DNA from: Actinophytocola sp963729115
Lineage (GTDB): Bacteria; Actinomycetota; Actinomycetes; Mycobacteriales; Pseudonocardiaceae
Assembly: GCA_963729115.1 (NCBI GenBank)
Contig: CAVSMR010000018.1
Span: 1-64,000, forward strand
Direction of reading: 5' to 3'
Length of the DNA stretch: 64,000 bases
Within the stretch, counting starts at the first letter, position 1; every line of letters begins with the position of its first letter. This document shows, one piece after another, positions 1-9,222 of the stretch. The notes below the pieces were generated by a model, which was given only the letters and a program-made list of their open reading frames with translations, searched no databases and was not told where the DNA came from. Both the position numbers and the translations under genes were made by a program.

Positions 1-2216
1 CTTTGGCTGGCGGGCGCGATCGCGCTGATGCTGGTCGCGATGGCGCTGAAGGGCGTCGCTGATCGCCCTCCCCTCGCCGCCCGCGGCGGCGGCGCGACGG
101 CTTCGACGCCAACCGGGCGATGGCGCGGCTCCAGCGCATCCTCGGCGACCAGCGGCCGCACCCGGTCGACAGCGATGCCAGCGATGCGGTCCGCGAGCGG
201 CTGATCGCCGAGATGCGCGCCGTCGGGCTCAACCCGCGCGTCACCGACGATTTCGCCTGCAACGGCTTCGCCGCGCAGCCGCGCCGTCGCCTGCGCGCGG
301 GTCCGCAACCTCGTCGCGACGATCGGGCCGGCGCGAGGGCCAGCACCTGCTGCTCGTCTGCCCATTATGACAGCACCTTCGCCGGGCCCGGGCGCGGCCG
401 ACGACGGCATCGGCGTCGCGGCGATGCTGGAGATCGCCGCCCTGCTGCGCGGCCGAACGCTGGCCCGGCCGGTCACCTTCCTGTTCAACGAAGGCGAGGA
501 AATGGGGCTGCTCGGCGCCCGCGCCTTCCTCGAGCGCGATCCGCTCGCCGGCGCGGGTCGACACGTTGATCAACCTCGAGGCGCGCGGCGTCGAACGGGC
601 CGGCGATCATGTTCGAGACCAGCCGGCCGAACGGCGCCGCGATCGCGCTCTATCGCGCCGCCGCGCCGCGGCCGGTCGCCAATTCGCTCTCCACCGACCT
701 CTACTCGCCTGATCCCCAATTCGACCGACGTCGCCGTGTTCGAGGCGCGGCCCTGGACGATCCTCAACTTCGCCGTGATCGGCAACGAGACCCGCTATCA
801 CAGCGCCGGCGACGATCTCGCCGCGCTCGACCGGCGCAGCCTGCAGCATATGGGCGAGCAGGCGCTGGCCGTCGACCGGCGGGCCGCGGCGGGCGAGGCG
901 CCGGCGGCGGAGGGCGAGCGGCTCTACACCGATCTGGTCGGCCGGTCCTGGTCGACGCTGCCGATGCTGTTCGGCCTCGTCCTGCTCGGCCTGCTGCTCG
1001 CTTTTCTTCCTGATCGAAGGCTGGCGGCGCCGCGCGCTCGGCCGGCCGCTGCTCGCCATGGCCGTCGGCGCTGGCCGGCTCGGCGCGCCTTCGCCTGGCC
1101 GGCCATTTCGTCGTCGGCCTGATCCGCGCCGGCGATTATTGGCGCGCTTATCCGCTGGTCACGACCACCGCCGTCTACGCCTCGGCGCTCGCCGCCTGCG
1201 TGCTCGCCCTGCTGCTGGTCGCCGGGACGGCCGAGCGGACGCGGCTGCGCGCCGCCTTCTGGCTGCTCTTCCTGCTGCTCGGCGGCGGCGCTCTGCTGTC
1301 GTCGCGCCGGGCGGCGGCGATCTTCTTCCTGCGCCGCCGCTGCTCGCCGCGCTCGGCATGGTCGCCGCGCGCTGGCGGCCTGGGCCGAGCGGGCCGGCGC
1401 CATCGCCGCCGCGCTCCTGCTCTACCTCACCTTCGGCCCCGCGCTCGCCCTGTTCGAGGAGCTGATGAACGGCGGCCCGCTCTGGGTGTTCGCGCCGCTG
1501 GGCGCGCGATCCTGCTGCCGGCGCTGATCGAGCTGCGGCCACTGCTCGCGCGCATCGCGGACCGGTCTTCGCCGTCGCCGGCGCGCTCGATCTCGCCATC
1601 GCTGGGCTGGCTCGTCGCCGGCTTCGACCCCCGCCTACAGCGCCGACCGGCAGCAGCTCTTCACCATCGAATATGTCTGGGACGAGGACGCGCGCGCCGG
1701 CCGCTTCGCGGTCAACAATGACGGCGCGCCGGTGCCCTATCGACGCCGCCTGGGAGCGGGCCGAAATGCCCTACACGACCCGCCGCCGCTGGGCCGCGCC
1801 GGCGCCGGCCATCGCCGGTCGCCGCGCCCGGCCGTCGACGCTGGTCGGCGCAGCAGCCGGTCGCGGGCGGGACGCGCGGCTGCGGCTGCGGCTCGCGACC
1901 AACGGCGCCGAGAGCGTCGCCCTGATCGCGCCGCCCGACGCCGGCTGCGCGCGGCCGGCGCGCGGGCTTCGTGCGGCCGCTTCGGCGCGCGGCGCGGAGG
2001 ACGACGATATTATCTCCGCTGCGTCGGCCGCGCCTGCGACGGCGCGGTGCTCGACGTGGTCGTCGGCGGCGCCGAGCCGGTCGAGTTCACCATCGTCGGC
2101 ACCCGCCCCGGCCTGCCCGCCGCGGCCGCGCCGCTGGTCCGCGCGCGGCCGGCGACGCGCGCGGCCGCAATATGGCGCCGGACTCGACGATCGCGATCGG
2201 CAGGGTGCGGCTTTAG
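1..2216 (+). pseudogene. M28 family metallo-aminopeptidase with C-terminal membrane domain, 5'-truncated and multiply frameshifted
   Basis: Joining pieces from all three forward frames gives one continuous M28 zinc peptidase. A membrane start (LWLAGAIALMLVAMALKG) comes first, then the metal-site motifs CHYDS near base 360, AADDGIG near 400 and NEGEEMG near 492, then a multi-helix region from about 960 to 1520 and a C-terminal soluble domain ending in IAIGRVRL and a TAG stop at 2214-2216. M28 enzymes with this build trim N-terminal residues from peptides outside the cytoplasm. The frame changes at least ten times (for example near 100, 280, 335, 390, 560, 605 and 710), yet the protein sequence in between is well conserved, which points to sequencing indels, not decay. 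The 5' end lies outside the window. Codon choice (cattat, ccctat) differs from the DNA beyond 4010. Confidence 0.8.
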
Positions 2217-2247
2217 GTGCCAGGCGAAATCGGCTAATCGCCGCGCC

Positions 2248-3567
2248 GTGGCCGATCTGTTCCAGGACGAACCGCCGCCGCCGGCGGCGCCGCCGGCCGA
2301 GCGAGAATGCGCCGCTCGCCGACCGGCTGCGGCCGCAGCAGCTCGACGAGGTCGTCGGCCAGGAGCATCTGACCGGGCCGGACGGCGCGATCGGCCGGAT
2401 GGTCGCGGCGGGCAAGCTCGCCTCGATGATCCTGTGGGGGCCGCCCGGCACCGGCAAGACCACGATCGCGCGGCTGCTCGCCGACGCGGTCGGGATGCGC
2501 TTCGTCGCGATCTCGGCGGTCTTCTCGGGCGTCGCGGATCTCAAGAAGGTGTTCGCCGAGGCGCGCGAGCATATGCGGATCGGCCGGCAGACCCTGCTGT
2601 TCGTGGACGAGATCCACCGCTTCAACCGCGCCCAGCAGGACGGCTTCCTGCCCTATGTCGAGGACGGCACCGTGGTCCTGGTCGGCGCGACCACCGAAAA
2701 TCCGAGCTTCGAGCTGAACGCCGCCTTGCTGTCGCGCGCCCAGGTGCTGATCCTCAACCGGCTCGACGCGGCGGCGCTTGTGCAAGCTGCTCGACCGCGC
2801 CGAGGCGCTGGAGGGCCGGCCGCTGCCGCTCACGCCGGAGGCGCGCGACGCGCTGGTCGCGACCGCCGACGGCGACGGCCGCTTCCTGCTCAACCAGGCC
2901 GAGACCCTGTTCTCGATCGAGATCGAAGAGCCGCTCGATCCGGCCGCGCTGGCCGCCCTCCTCCACCGCCGCGTCGCGGTCTACGACAAGGACCGCGAGG
3001 GCCATTACAACCTCATCTCCGCGCTGCACAAATCGATCCGCGGCTCCGACCCGCAGGCCGCGCTTTATTATCTCGCGCGGATGCTGACCGCCGGCGAGGA
3101 GCCGCTCTATGTGCTGCGCCGGCTCATCCGCGCCGCGTCCGAGGATATCGGCCTCGCCGATCCCAATGCGCTGGTCCAGTGCATCGCCGCCAAGGACACC
3201 TACGATTTCCTCGGCTCGCCCGAGGGCGAGCTCGCGATCGTCCAGGCCTGCCTCTATCTCGCCACCGCGCCCAAATCGAACGCCGCCTACATGGCGCAGA
3301 AGGCGCGCCTGGCGCAGCGCGAAGGAAACCGGCTCGCTGATGCCGCCGAAGAACATCCTCAACGCGCCGACCAAGCTGATGAAGCAGATCGGCTACGGCA
3401 AGGGCTATCAATATGACCATGACGCCGAGGGCGGCTTTTCCGGCGACAATTACTGGCCCGAGGAGATGGCGCCGCAGACCTTCTACACGCCGACCGACCG
3501 CGGCTTCGAGAAGCGCGTCGCCGAGCGCATCGCCTGGTGGGAGGAGCAGCGTGCGAAGAAGGATTAG
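2248..3567 (+). pseudogene. rarA: Replication-associated recombination protein A (RarA/MgsA), frameshifted
   Basis: AAA+ ATPase of the clamp-loader family that acts at stalled replication forks. It begins with GTG at 2248 (VADLFQDEPPPP), shifts frame near 2300, then reads through RLRPQQLDEVVGQEHL, Walker A GPPGTGKTT near 2444, Walker B LLFVDEIHRF near 2596 and the sensor segment GATTENPSF. Further shifts occur near 2778 and 3336. The RarA C-terminal tetramerisation region (DREGHYNLISALHKSIRGSDP, ASEDIGLADP, LNAPTKLMK) follows, ending at WWEEQRAKKD. Total length of about 440 residues is normal for RarA. At least three single-base shifts with perfect family motifs on both sides indicate unpolished sequence. 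The start lies 31 bases after the peptidase stop. Confidence 0.88.
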
Positions 3568-4010
3568 CCTGCTCTTGCTCGCCGCGCTGCTGATCGCCGG
3601 CCCGGCCGGCGCGCAGGACCGCGCCGACGAGCGAGCTGGAGGAGTCCCTCGGCCGCCCAGGCGGGTGCCGGTCGATCCCGGCCGAGCTTCGCCGCATGGT
3701 GCGGGAGGCCAGCCGGGATCGCCTGGTGGTCCGCAATGCTTGGCGGAAGCGACACCGCCATCGACATCAGCCAGTTCGAGCCGGAAAATTTCCGGCAGTT
3801 CGGCGACGGCCGTTTCCTCGGCTTCTCGTTCCTCGGCTATGAATTTTACGGCTACATGCTGGTCGATCGGGCGATGTTCGGCGTTACGGCGGTGATCGAC
3901 GACCGGCGAGGCGCCGGTCTTTTCGCCCGACGGGCGCCATTTCGCGGCCGTGCAGACGAGCGGCGCCGGCTTCGGCAATCTGGAGGGCCTCGGCATCTGG
4001 GAGGTCGCGA
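3551..4010 (+). pseudogene. Secreted protein of unknown function, frameshifted and cut by the chimeric junction
   Basis: A GTG at 3551 overlaps the end of rarA by 17 bases and opens a clear signal peptide (RRRISLLLLAALLIAGPAGAQD, then the AQD cleavage region). The reading frame then changes several times between about 3630 and 3930 but can be pieced together: AELRRMVREASRDRLVVRNAW, then DISQFEPENFRQFGDGRFLGFSF, then EAPVFSPDGRHFAAVQTSG and FGNLEGLGIWEV. I do not recognise a family. It stops making sense at about 4007, where the reading frame runs straight into an ECF sigma factor from another organism, so the C-terminus is missing. Confidence 0.6.
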
Positions 4011-4025
4011 TGCCCGCCGAGCGCG
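4008..4025. other. Chimeric junction between proteobacterial and actinobacterial DNA
   Basis: Frame 2 reads through this point from the unknown secreted protein (GLGIWEV) directly into the middle of an ECF42-type sigma factor (EVHGLVALMEIQASR). Upstream genes are alphaproteobacterial in type and riddled with indels; downstream genes are actinobacterial and, after 4206, essentially indel-free. No repeat, transposase or integrase lies at the join. The single frameshift at about 4206, inside actinobacterial sequence, suggests that the poor-quality segment extends about 200 bases past the join, as expected for one chimeric read at a contig end. Confidence 0.75.
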
Positions 4026-4586
4026 AGGTGCACGGGCTCGTCGCGCTCATGGAGATCCAGGCCTCCCGCGCCCGTGCGCGGTTGGGCCCGGCCGGCGAGC
4101 CGGTACTGCTGTTCGACCAGGACCGCTCGCGCTGGGACCGGCTGCTGATCCGCCGCGGGCTCGCGGCGCTCGCGCGGGCCGAGGCATTGCCGGGCGAGGC
4201 CGGGCCTACAGCTGCAGGCGGCGATCGCGGCCTGCCATGCCCGGGCGGCCACCCCGGAGGACACCGACTGGGCACGGATCGCGGCGCGCTACGCCCGGCT
4301 CGTGCAGCTGGTGCCCTCGCCGGTGATCGAGCTGAACCGGGCGGTGGCGATAGCCATGGCGTTCGGCCCGGAGGCGGGGCTGAAGATCGTGGACGAGCTG
4401 GCCGACGAGCCGTCGCTGAAGAACTACCACCTGCTGCCCTCGGTGCGCGGGGACCTGCTCGCCGGGCTCGACCGGCACGCCGAGGCACACGCGGAGTTCA
4501 GCCGGGCCGCGCAGCTCACCCGCAACGAGCGGGAACGCGTGCTGCTGCGGACCCGCGCGGAGGAGAGCGCGGACCGCGCCGGGTGA
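4020..4586 (+). pseudogene. C-terminal fragment of ECF42-type RNA polymerase sigma factor, frameshifted
   Basis: Only the last ~190 residues of a ~400-residue protein are present. EVHGLVALMEIQASRARAR and LLFDQDRSRWDRLLIRRGL are the DUF6596-type C-terminal region that follows sigma domains 2 and 4 in ECF42 proteins. One base is missing near 4206, after which the frame resumes as LQAAIAACHARAATPEDTDW and continues through VPSPVIELNRAVAIAMAFGP to the TGA at 4584-4586. The sigma domains are absent because of the junction at about 4010. A complete relative is encoded at 40725-41933. Confidence 0.8.
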
Positions 4587-4650
4587 GCCATCCCGCCGGA
4601 CGCTCCCGCCTTGATCTAGCCTTTCCGCCAGAAGGGTTCGGGGAGGGGCG

Positions 4651-5688
4651 ATGACCAGCGGGTCGCCGGGTATGAAGGACGTTGCCGCGCGGGCCGGCGT
4701 GTCCGTCGGCACGGTGTCCAACGTGCTCAACCGGCCGCAGCTGGTCAGCGAGGCCACCCGCGCCCGGGTGCAGGCGGCGATCGTCGAGCTCGGGTTCGTG
4801 CGCAACGAGACCGCCCGCCAGCTGCGGGCCGGGCGCAGCCGCACCATCGCCTACGTCGTGATGGACGCGGCGAACCCGTTCTTCAACGACGTGGCCCGCG
4901 GGGTCGAGGACACCGCCCGCGCCGAGGGGATCGTCGTCTACCTCTGCAACAGCAACCTGGACGCCGACCGCGAGCACGAGTACCTCGAACGGCTGCGGGA
5001 GCAGCGGGTGCAGGGCGTGCTGATCACGCCGATCGACCCGTCCGGCGAGCGGCTCGCGGCCATGCCGGGCCGCGGCACGCCGGTCGTGCTGGTCGACGCG
5101 CAGGCGCCGGACCCGACGTGGTGCTCGGTCGCGGTCGACGACGAGCTCGGCGGCGAGCTGGCCCTGGCGCACCTGCTGGAGTCCGGCCACGAGCGGATCG
5201 CGTTCGTCGGCGGGCCGCTGTCGGTGCCGCAGGTGCGCGACCGGCACCGGGGCGCGCTGCGCGCGCTGACCGCGGCCGGCCGCCCGGCGTCGGCGCTGAC
5301 GCTGCTGGAGACGGGGGCGCTGCAGGTCGGCGAGGGCCGGCGGGCGGGGGAGCGGCTCGCGGGCCTGCCGGCCTCGGCCCGCCCGACGGCCGCCTTCTGC
5401 GCCAACGACCTGCTCGCGCTCGGCCTGCTGCAGGCGATGACCCGGCTGGGCCGTGCGGTGCCGGAGGACCTGGCGGTGGTCGGCTACGACGACATCGTGT
5501 TCGCGGAGGCGGCCGCCGTGCCGCTGACGTCGGTGCGCCAGCCGCGCGAGCTCCTCGGGCGGACGGCCGCGCGCCTGCTGTTCGAGGAGGCCACGGGCGA
5601 CCCCGACCACGTGCACCAGCAGATCCGCTTCCGCCCGGAGCTCGTCGTACGCGCGTCCACGCGCCTGCGCCGCCAGTCCGGTTCTTGA
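4651..5688 (+). CDS. LacI family transcriptional regulator, probable rhamnose repressor
   Basis: 345 residues. The N-terminal LacI helix-turn-helix (MKDVAARAGVSVGTVSNVLN) and hinge (VSEATRARVQAAIVELGF) occupy residues 7-55, followed by a periplasmic-binding-protein-like sugar domain to the C-terminus. ATG 4651 follows GGGGAGGGG; ATG 4672 (MKDVAAR) is a possible shorter start. It lies 49 bases upstream of rhaEW on the same strand, and a TTGAAACGTTTAA palindrome of LacI type sits at the start of rhaEW, so it most likely represses the rhamnose genes until L-rhamnose or a phosphorylated product binds. The effector is inferred from context only. Confidence 0.88.
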   Translation: MTSGSPGMKDVAARAGVSVGTVSNVLNRPQLVSEATRARVQAAIVELGFVRNETARQLRAGRSRTIAYVVMDAANPFFNDVARGVEDTARAEGIVVYLCNSNLDADREHEYLERLREQRVQGVLITPIDPSGERLAAMPGRGTPVVLVDAQAPDPTWCSVAVDDELGGELALAHLLESGHERIAFVGGPLSVPQVRDRHRGALRALTAAGRPASALTLLETGALQVGEGRRAGERLAGLPASARPTAAFCANDLLALGLLQAMTRLGRAVPEDLAVVGYDDIVFAEAAAVPLTSVRQPRELLGRTAARLLFEEATGDPDHVHQQIRFRPELVVRASTRLRRQSGS

Positions 5689-5704
5689 CAGTCCGGTTCT
5701 TGAC
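5675..5704. repeat. Two perfect tandem copies of a 15-base unit
   Basis: AGTCCGGTTCTTGAC occurs at 5675-5689 and again at 5690-5704. The first copy carries the stop codon of the LacI gene; the second supplies the TTGACA that looks like the -35 element for rhaEW. Loss of one copy would move the promoter relative to the LacI stop without changing the protein. Confidence 0.9.
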
Positions 5705-5754
5705 ACCGCCACGGGCGCCCCAGCATGCTTTCCGGCAATGGTTGAAACGTTTAA
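5700..5754 (+). promoter_or_regulatory. Putative rhaEW promoter with LacI-type operator
   Basis: TTGACA at 5700-5705 is followed, 18 bases later, by CATGCT at 5724-5729 as a weak -10 box. This would start transcription close to the ATG at 5738, giving a leaderless or nearly leaderless message. The near-palindrome TTGAAACGTTTAA at 5742-5754 fits the TGAAACGTTTCA type bound by LacI-family proteins and covers the first codons, where a repressor would block initiation. The -35 and operator are seen directly; the start site is inferred. Confidence 0.5.
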
Positions 5755-7774
5755 CTCCGCTGCGGGCGCGGTCGGGGAGCTGGTGGCCCGGAGCAACCGG
5801 CTCGGCGCGGATCCGCGCAACACCAACTACGCGGGCGGCAACACGTCCGCCAAGGTCACCGGCACCGACCCGGTCACCGGTGGCGGCGTGGAGCTGTTGT
5901 ACGTCAAGGGATCCGGCGGCGACCTCGCCACCCTGACCGCCGAGGGGCTCGCCGTGCTGCGGCTCGACCGGCTGCGCGCGCTCACCGGCGTCTACCCGGG
6001 CGCCGAGGACGAGGACGGGATGGTCGCCGCCTTCGACTACTGCCTGCACGGCAAGGGCGGCGCCGCCCCGTCGATCGACACCGCCATGCACGGCCTCGTC
6101 GACGCCACCCACGTCGACCACCTGCACCCCGACGCCGGCATCGCGCTCGCCACCGCCGCCGACGGGCCCGCGCTGACGCGGCGCTGCTTCGGCGACCGCG
6201 TGCGGTGGGTGCCCTGGCGGCGCCCCGGGTTCCAGCTCGGGCTCGACATCGCGGCCGTGCGGCGCGAGCACCCGCAGGCGATCGGCGTGATCCTGGGCGG
6301 GCACGGCATCACCGCGTGGGGGGCCACCTCCGCCGAGTGCGAGGCCCGCTCGACCGAGATCATCCAGACGGCACAACGGTTCCTGGACGAGCACGGCCGC
6401 TCCGAGCCGTTCGGCCCGGTCATCACCGAAACGCTCGAGCCGGCCGCCCGGCACCTGCTCGCCGCCCGCCTCGCGCCGGCCATCCGCGGCCTCGCCGCCA
6501 CCGACCGCCCGCAGGTCGGCCACTTCACCGACAGCGCGGTCGTGCTCGACTTCCTCGCCCGCGAGAAGCTCCCCGAGCTGGCCGCGAAGGGCACCAGCTG
6601 CCCCGACCACTTCCTGCGCACGAAGGTCCGCCCGCTCGTGCTCGACCTGCCGCCCAGCGCGCCCGTCGAGGACCTGCTGGCGCGGCTCACGGAGCTGCAC
6701 GCGGCGTACCGCGCGGAGTACCGCGCCTACTACGGGCGGCACGCCGGCGCGGACTCGCCGCCCATGCGCGGCGCGGACCCGGCCATCGTGCTCGTGCCCG
6801 GCGTCGGGATGTTCAGCTACGGGAAGGACGCGCAGACCGCGCGCGTCGCCGGCGAGTTCTACGTGAACGCGATCAACGTGATGCGTGGCGCGGAGTCCGT
6901 GTCGCGCTACGAGCCGATCGACGAGCGGGAGAAGTTCCGCATCGAGTACTGGGCGCTGGAGCAGGCCAAGCTCGAGCGCCAGCCCCCGCCGCGGCCGCTG
7001 GCCGCCCGGGTCGCGCTCGTCACCGGCGGCGGGTCGGGCATCGGGCGGGCGACTGCGCGGCGGCTGGCCGCGGAGGGCGCGTGCGTGGTCGTCGCCGACC
7101 GGGCCACCGCCGCCGCGGCGGCGGTGGCCGCGGAGTTCGGCGGGCTCGCGGTCACCGTGGACGTCACCGACGAGGACGCCGTCGCCGCCGCGTTCCGCCG
7201 GGCCACGCTCACCTACGGTGGCGTCGACCTCGTCGTCAACAACGCCGGCCTGTCGATCTCCAAGCCGCTGCTGGAGACCACGTCCGCCGACTGGGACCTG
7301 CAGCACGACGTCATGGCGAAGGGCTCGTTCCTGGTCGCCCGCGAGGCCGCGCGGATCATGATCGAGCAGGGCACCGGCGGCGACCTCGTCTACATCTCCA
7401 GCAAGAACGCCGTGTTCGCGGGCCCCAACAACCTCGCGTACGGCGCGGCGAAGGCGGACCAGGCACACCAGGTCCGGCTGCTCGCGGCCGAGCTGGGGGA
7501 GCACGGCATCCGCGTCAACGGCATCAACCCGGACGGGGTCGTGCGCGGCTCGGGGATCTTCGCCGGCGGCTGGGGCGCGCAGCGGGCGGCGGTGTACGGC
7601 GTGGCGGAGGAGGACCTCGGCGCCTTCTACGCGCGGCGCACGCTGCTCGGGCGCGAGGTGCTGCCCGAGCACGTGGCGGCGGCGGTGTTCGCGCTGACCG
7701 CGGGCGACCTGTCGCTGACCACCGGCCTGCACGTGCCGGTCGACGCCGGCGTGGCCGCGGCGTTCCTGCGGTGA
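5738..7774 (+). CDS. rhaEW: Bifunctional rhamnulose-1-phosphate aldolase / lactaldehyde dehydrogenase
   Basis: 678 residues with two fused enzymes, as known for RhaEW of Bacillus and actinobacteria. Residues ~1-400 are a class II aldolase domain (RNTNYAGGNTSAK, THVDHLHPD, LGGHGITAWG) that splits rhamnulose 1-phosphate into DHAP and lactaldehyde. Residues ~420-678 are a short-chain dehydrogenase (TGGGSGIG near 428, NNAG, YISSKNA, YGAAK near 567) that oxidises lactaldehyde. ATG 5738 has no Shine-Dalgarno and overlaps a LacI-type operator; GTG 5783 after GGGGAG is an alternative that would drop 15 residues. The stop overlaps GTG 7771 in the rhaB frame, so rhaB is co-transcribed. Confidence 0.9.
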   Translation: MVETFNSAAGAVGELVARSNRLGADPRNTNYAGGNTSAKVTGTDPVTGGGVELLYVKGSGGDLATLTAEGLAVLRLDRLRALTGVYPGAEDEDGMVAAFDYCLHGKGGAAPSIDTAMHGLVDATHVDHLHPDAGIALATAADGPALTRRCFGDRVRWVPWRRPGFQLGLDIAAVRREHPQAIGVILGGHGITAWGATSAECEARSTEIIQTAQRFLDEHGRSEPFGPVITETLEPAARHLLAARLAPAIRGLAATDRPQVGHFTDSAVVLDFLAREKLPELAAKGTSCPDHFLRTKVRPLVLDLPPSAPVEDLLARLTELHAAYRAEYRAYYGRHAGADSPPMRGADPAIVLVPGVGMFSYGKDAQTARVAGEFYVNAINVMRGAESVSRYEPIDEREKFRIEYWALEQAKLERQPPPRPLAARVALVTGGGSGIGRATARRLAAEGACVVVADRATAAAAAVAAEFGGLAVTVDVTDEDAVAAAFRRATLTYGGVDLVVNNAGLSISKPLLETTSADWDLQHDVMAKGSFLVAREAARIMIEQGTGGDLVYISSKNAVFAGPNNLAYGAAKADQAHQVRLLAAELGEHGIRVNGINPDGVVRGSGIFAGGWGAQRAAVYGVAEEDLGAFYARRTLLGREVLPEHVAAAVFALTAGDLSLTTGLHVPVDAGVAAAFLR

Positions 7775-7794
7775 GCGGGCGGGCGAGCGGGTCG

Positions 7795-9159
7795 ATGACA
7801 CGGACCGTCCGGGTGGCCGCCGTCGACCTCGGCGCGGCGAGCGGGCGGGTGATCGCCGGCCGGGTCGGCGACGGTGCGCTGTCCATCGAGGAGTGTCACC
7901 GGTTCGCGAACCGGCCGGTGTCGGTGCGCGGCACCCTGCACTGGGACATCCTCGACCTCTACCGCGGCGTGCTCGACGGGCTCGCCGCGGCGGGCGAGCT
8001 GGACGGGATCGGCATCGACGCGTGGGGTGTCGACTACGGGCTGCTCGACGGGTCCGGCGCGCTGCTGGGCAACCCGGTGCACTACCGCGACGCGCGCACC
8101 GCGGCCGCGTCGCCGGACCGCTTCGGCGCGGCGGAGCTGTACGCGACCACGGGCCTGCAGTTCCTGCCGTTCAACACGATCCACCAGCTCGCCGCCGAGC
8201 CCCCCGAGCGGCTCGCGGCGGCGCGGCGGCTGCTGATGATCCCGGACCTGCTCGCGTACTGGCTGACCGGTTCCGCCGGCGCGGAGCTGACGATCGCGTC
8301 GACCTCGCAGCTGCTCGACGTCCGGACGCGGACGTGGGCGTCGTCGCTGGCGGCGCGGGCCGGTGTCCCGTCCGGGCTGCTGCCGCCGATCCGCGACCCG
8401 GGCACGATCATCGGGCCGGCGGCGGACCTCGGTGGCACGCCGGTGATCGCGGTCGGCTCGCACGACACCGCGTCGGCGGTCGTCGGCGTGCCGGCGGCCG
8501 GGGAACGGTTCGCCTACATCTCGTGCGGGACGTGGTCGCTCGTGGGTGTGGAGCTGACCGAGCCGGTGCTGACCGAGGAGAGCAGGCGGGCGAACTTCAC
8601 CAACGAGCTGGGCGTGGACGGCACGGTCCGCTACCTGCGCAACGTGATGGGCCTGTGGCTGCTGGAGGAGTGCCTGCGCGCGTGGCCGGGTGCGTCGCGG
8701 GCCGACCTGCTTGCCGAGGCGGCGACGCTACCGGCCCGCGCGGTGATCGACCCGGACGACCCGGTGTTCCTGCCCCCGGGCGACATGCCGGGCCGGATCG
8801 CCGCGGCGTGCCGGGCCGGGGACCAGCCGGTGCCAGCGAGCCGCGCCGAGACCGTCCGGTGCGTGGTGGACAGCCTGGCGCAGGCCCACCGGCGCGCGGT
8901 CGCGGCGGCCGTCCGGTTGTCCGGGCACGAGGTCGACGTGGTGCACATGGTCGGCGGCGGCGCGCGGAACACGTTGCTGTGCCAGCTGACCGCGGACGCG
9001 TGCGGCCTCCCGGTGATCGCCGGCCCGGTCGAGGCGACCGCCCTCGGCAACGTGCTCGTACAGGCCCGCGCGCTGGGTGCGCTGGACGGAGACCTGGCGG
9101 CGTTGCGCGCGCTGGTCCGTGCCACCCAGCCGACCGTTCGCTACGAGCCGGCGGGTTAG
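7795..9159 (+). CDS. rhaB: Rhamnulokinase
   Basis: 454 residues, FGGY carbohydrate kinase family. It phosphorylates L-rhamnulose to the substrate of the upstream aldolase. The N-terminal ATPase fold begins AAVDLGAASGRVIAG; DAWGVDYGLLD and the conserved GTWSLVGVEL and GGGARNTLLCQLTAD motifs follow. ATG 7795 gives MTRTVRV; the in-frame GTG 7771, which overlaps the rhaEW stop as GTGA, would add eight residues and imply translational coupling. No rhamnose isomerase or transporter gene is seen in this window. Confidence 0.9.
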   Translation: MTRTVRVAAVDLGAASGRVIAGRVGDGALSIEECHRFANRPVSVRGTLHWDILDLYRGVLDGLAAAGELDGIGIDAWGVDYGLLDGSGALLGNPVHYRDARTAAASPDRFGAAELYATTGLQFLPFNTIHQLAAEPPERLAAARRLLMIPDLLAYWLTGSAGAELTIASTSQLLDVRTRTWASSLAARAGVPSGLLPPIRDPGTIIGPAADLGGTPVIAVGSHDTASAVVGVPAAGERFAYISCGTWSLVGVELTEPVLTEESRRANFTNELGVDGTVRYLRNVMGLWLLEECLRAWPGASRADLLAEAATLPARAVIDPDDPVFLPPGDMPGRIAAACRAGDQPVPASRAETVRCVVDSLAQAHRRAVAAAVRLSGHEVDVVHMVGGGARNTLLCQLTADACGLPVIAGPVEATALGNVLVQARALGALDGDLAALRALVRATQPTVRYEPAG

Positions 9160-9222
9160 CCGGGCGCGGCGGGCGGACTGTCGGGGCGGCCGCGGGCTGG
9201 CCGGGTGTCGGCGCGCGGACCG

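Noticed and set aside
1..4010. Recent horizontal transfer of a sphingomonad segment
   Set aside because: No mobile element or repeat at the edge, in-frame cut of two unrelated genes, and indel density limited to this segment fit a chimeric read better.
5024..7801. 925-codon minus-strand frame opposite rhaEW
   Set aside because: Shadow of the LacI and RhaEW genes; no family motifs and extreme Arg/Ala content.
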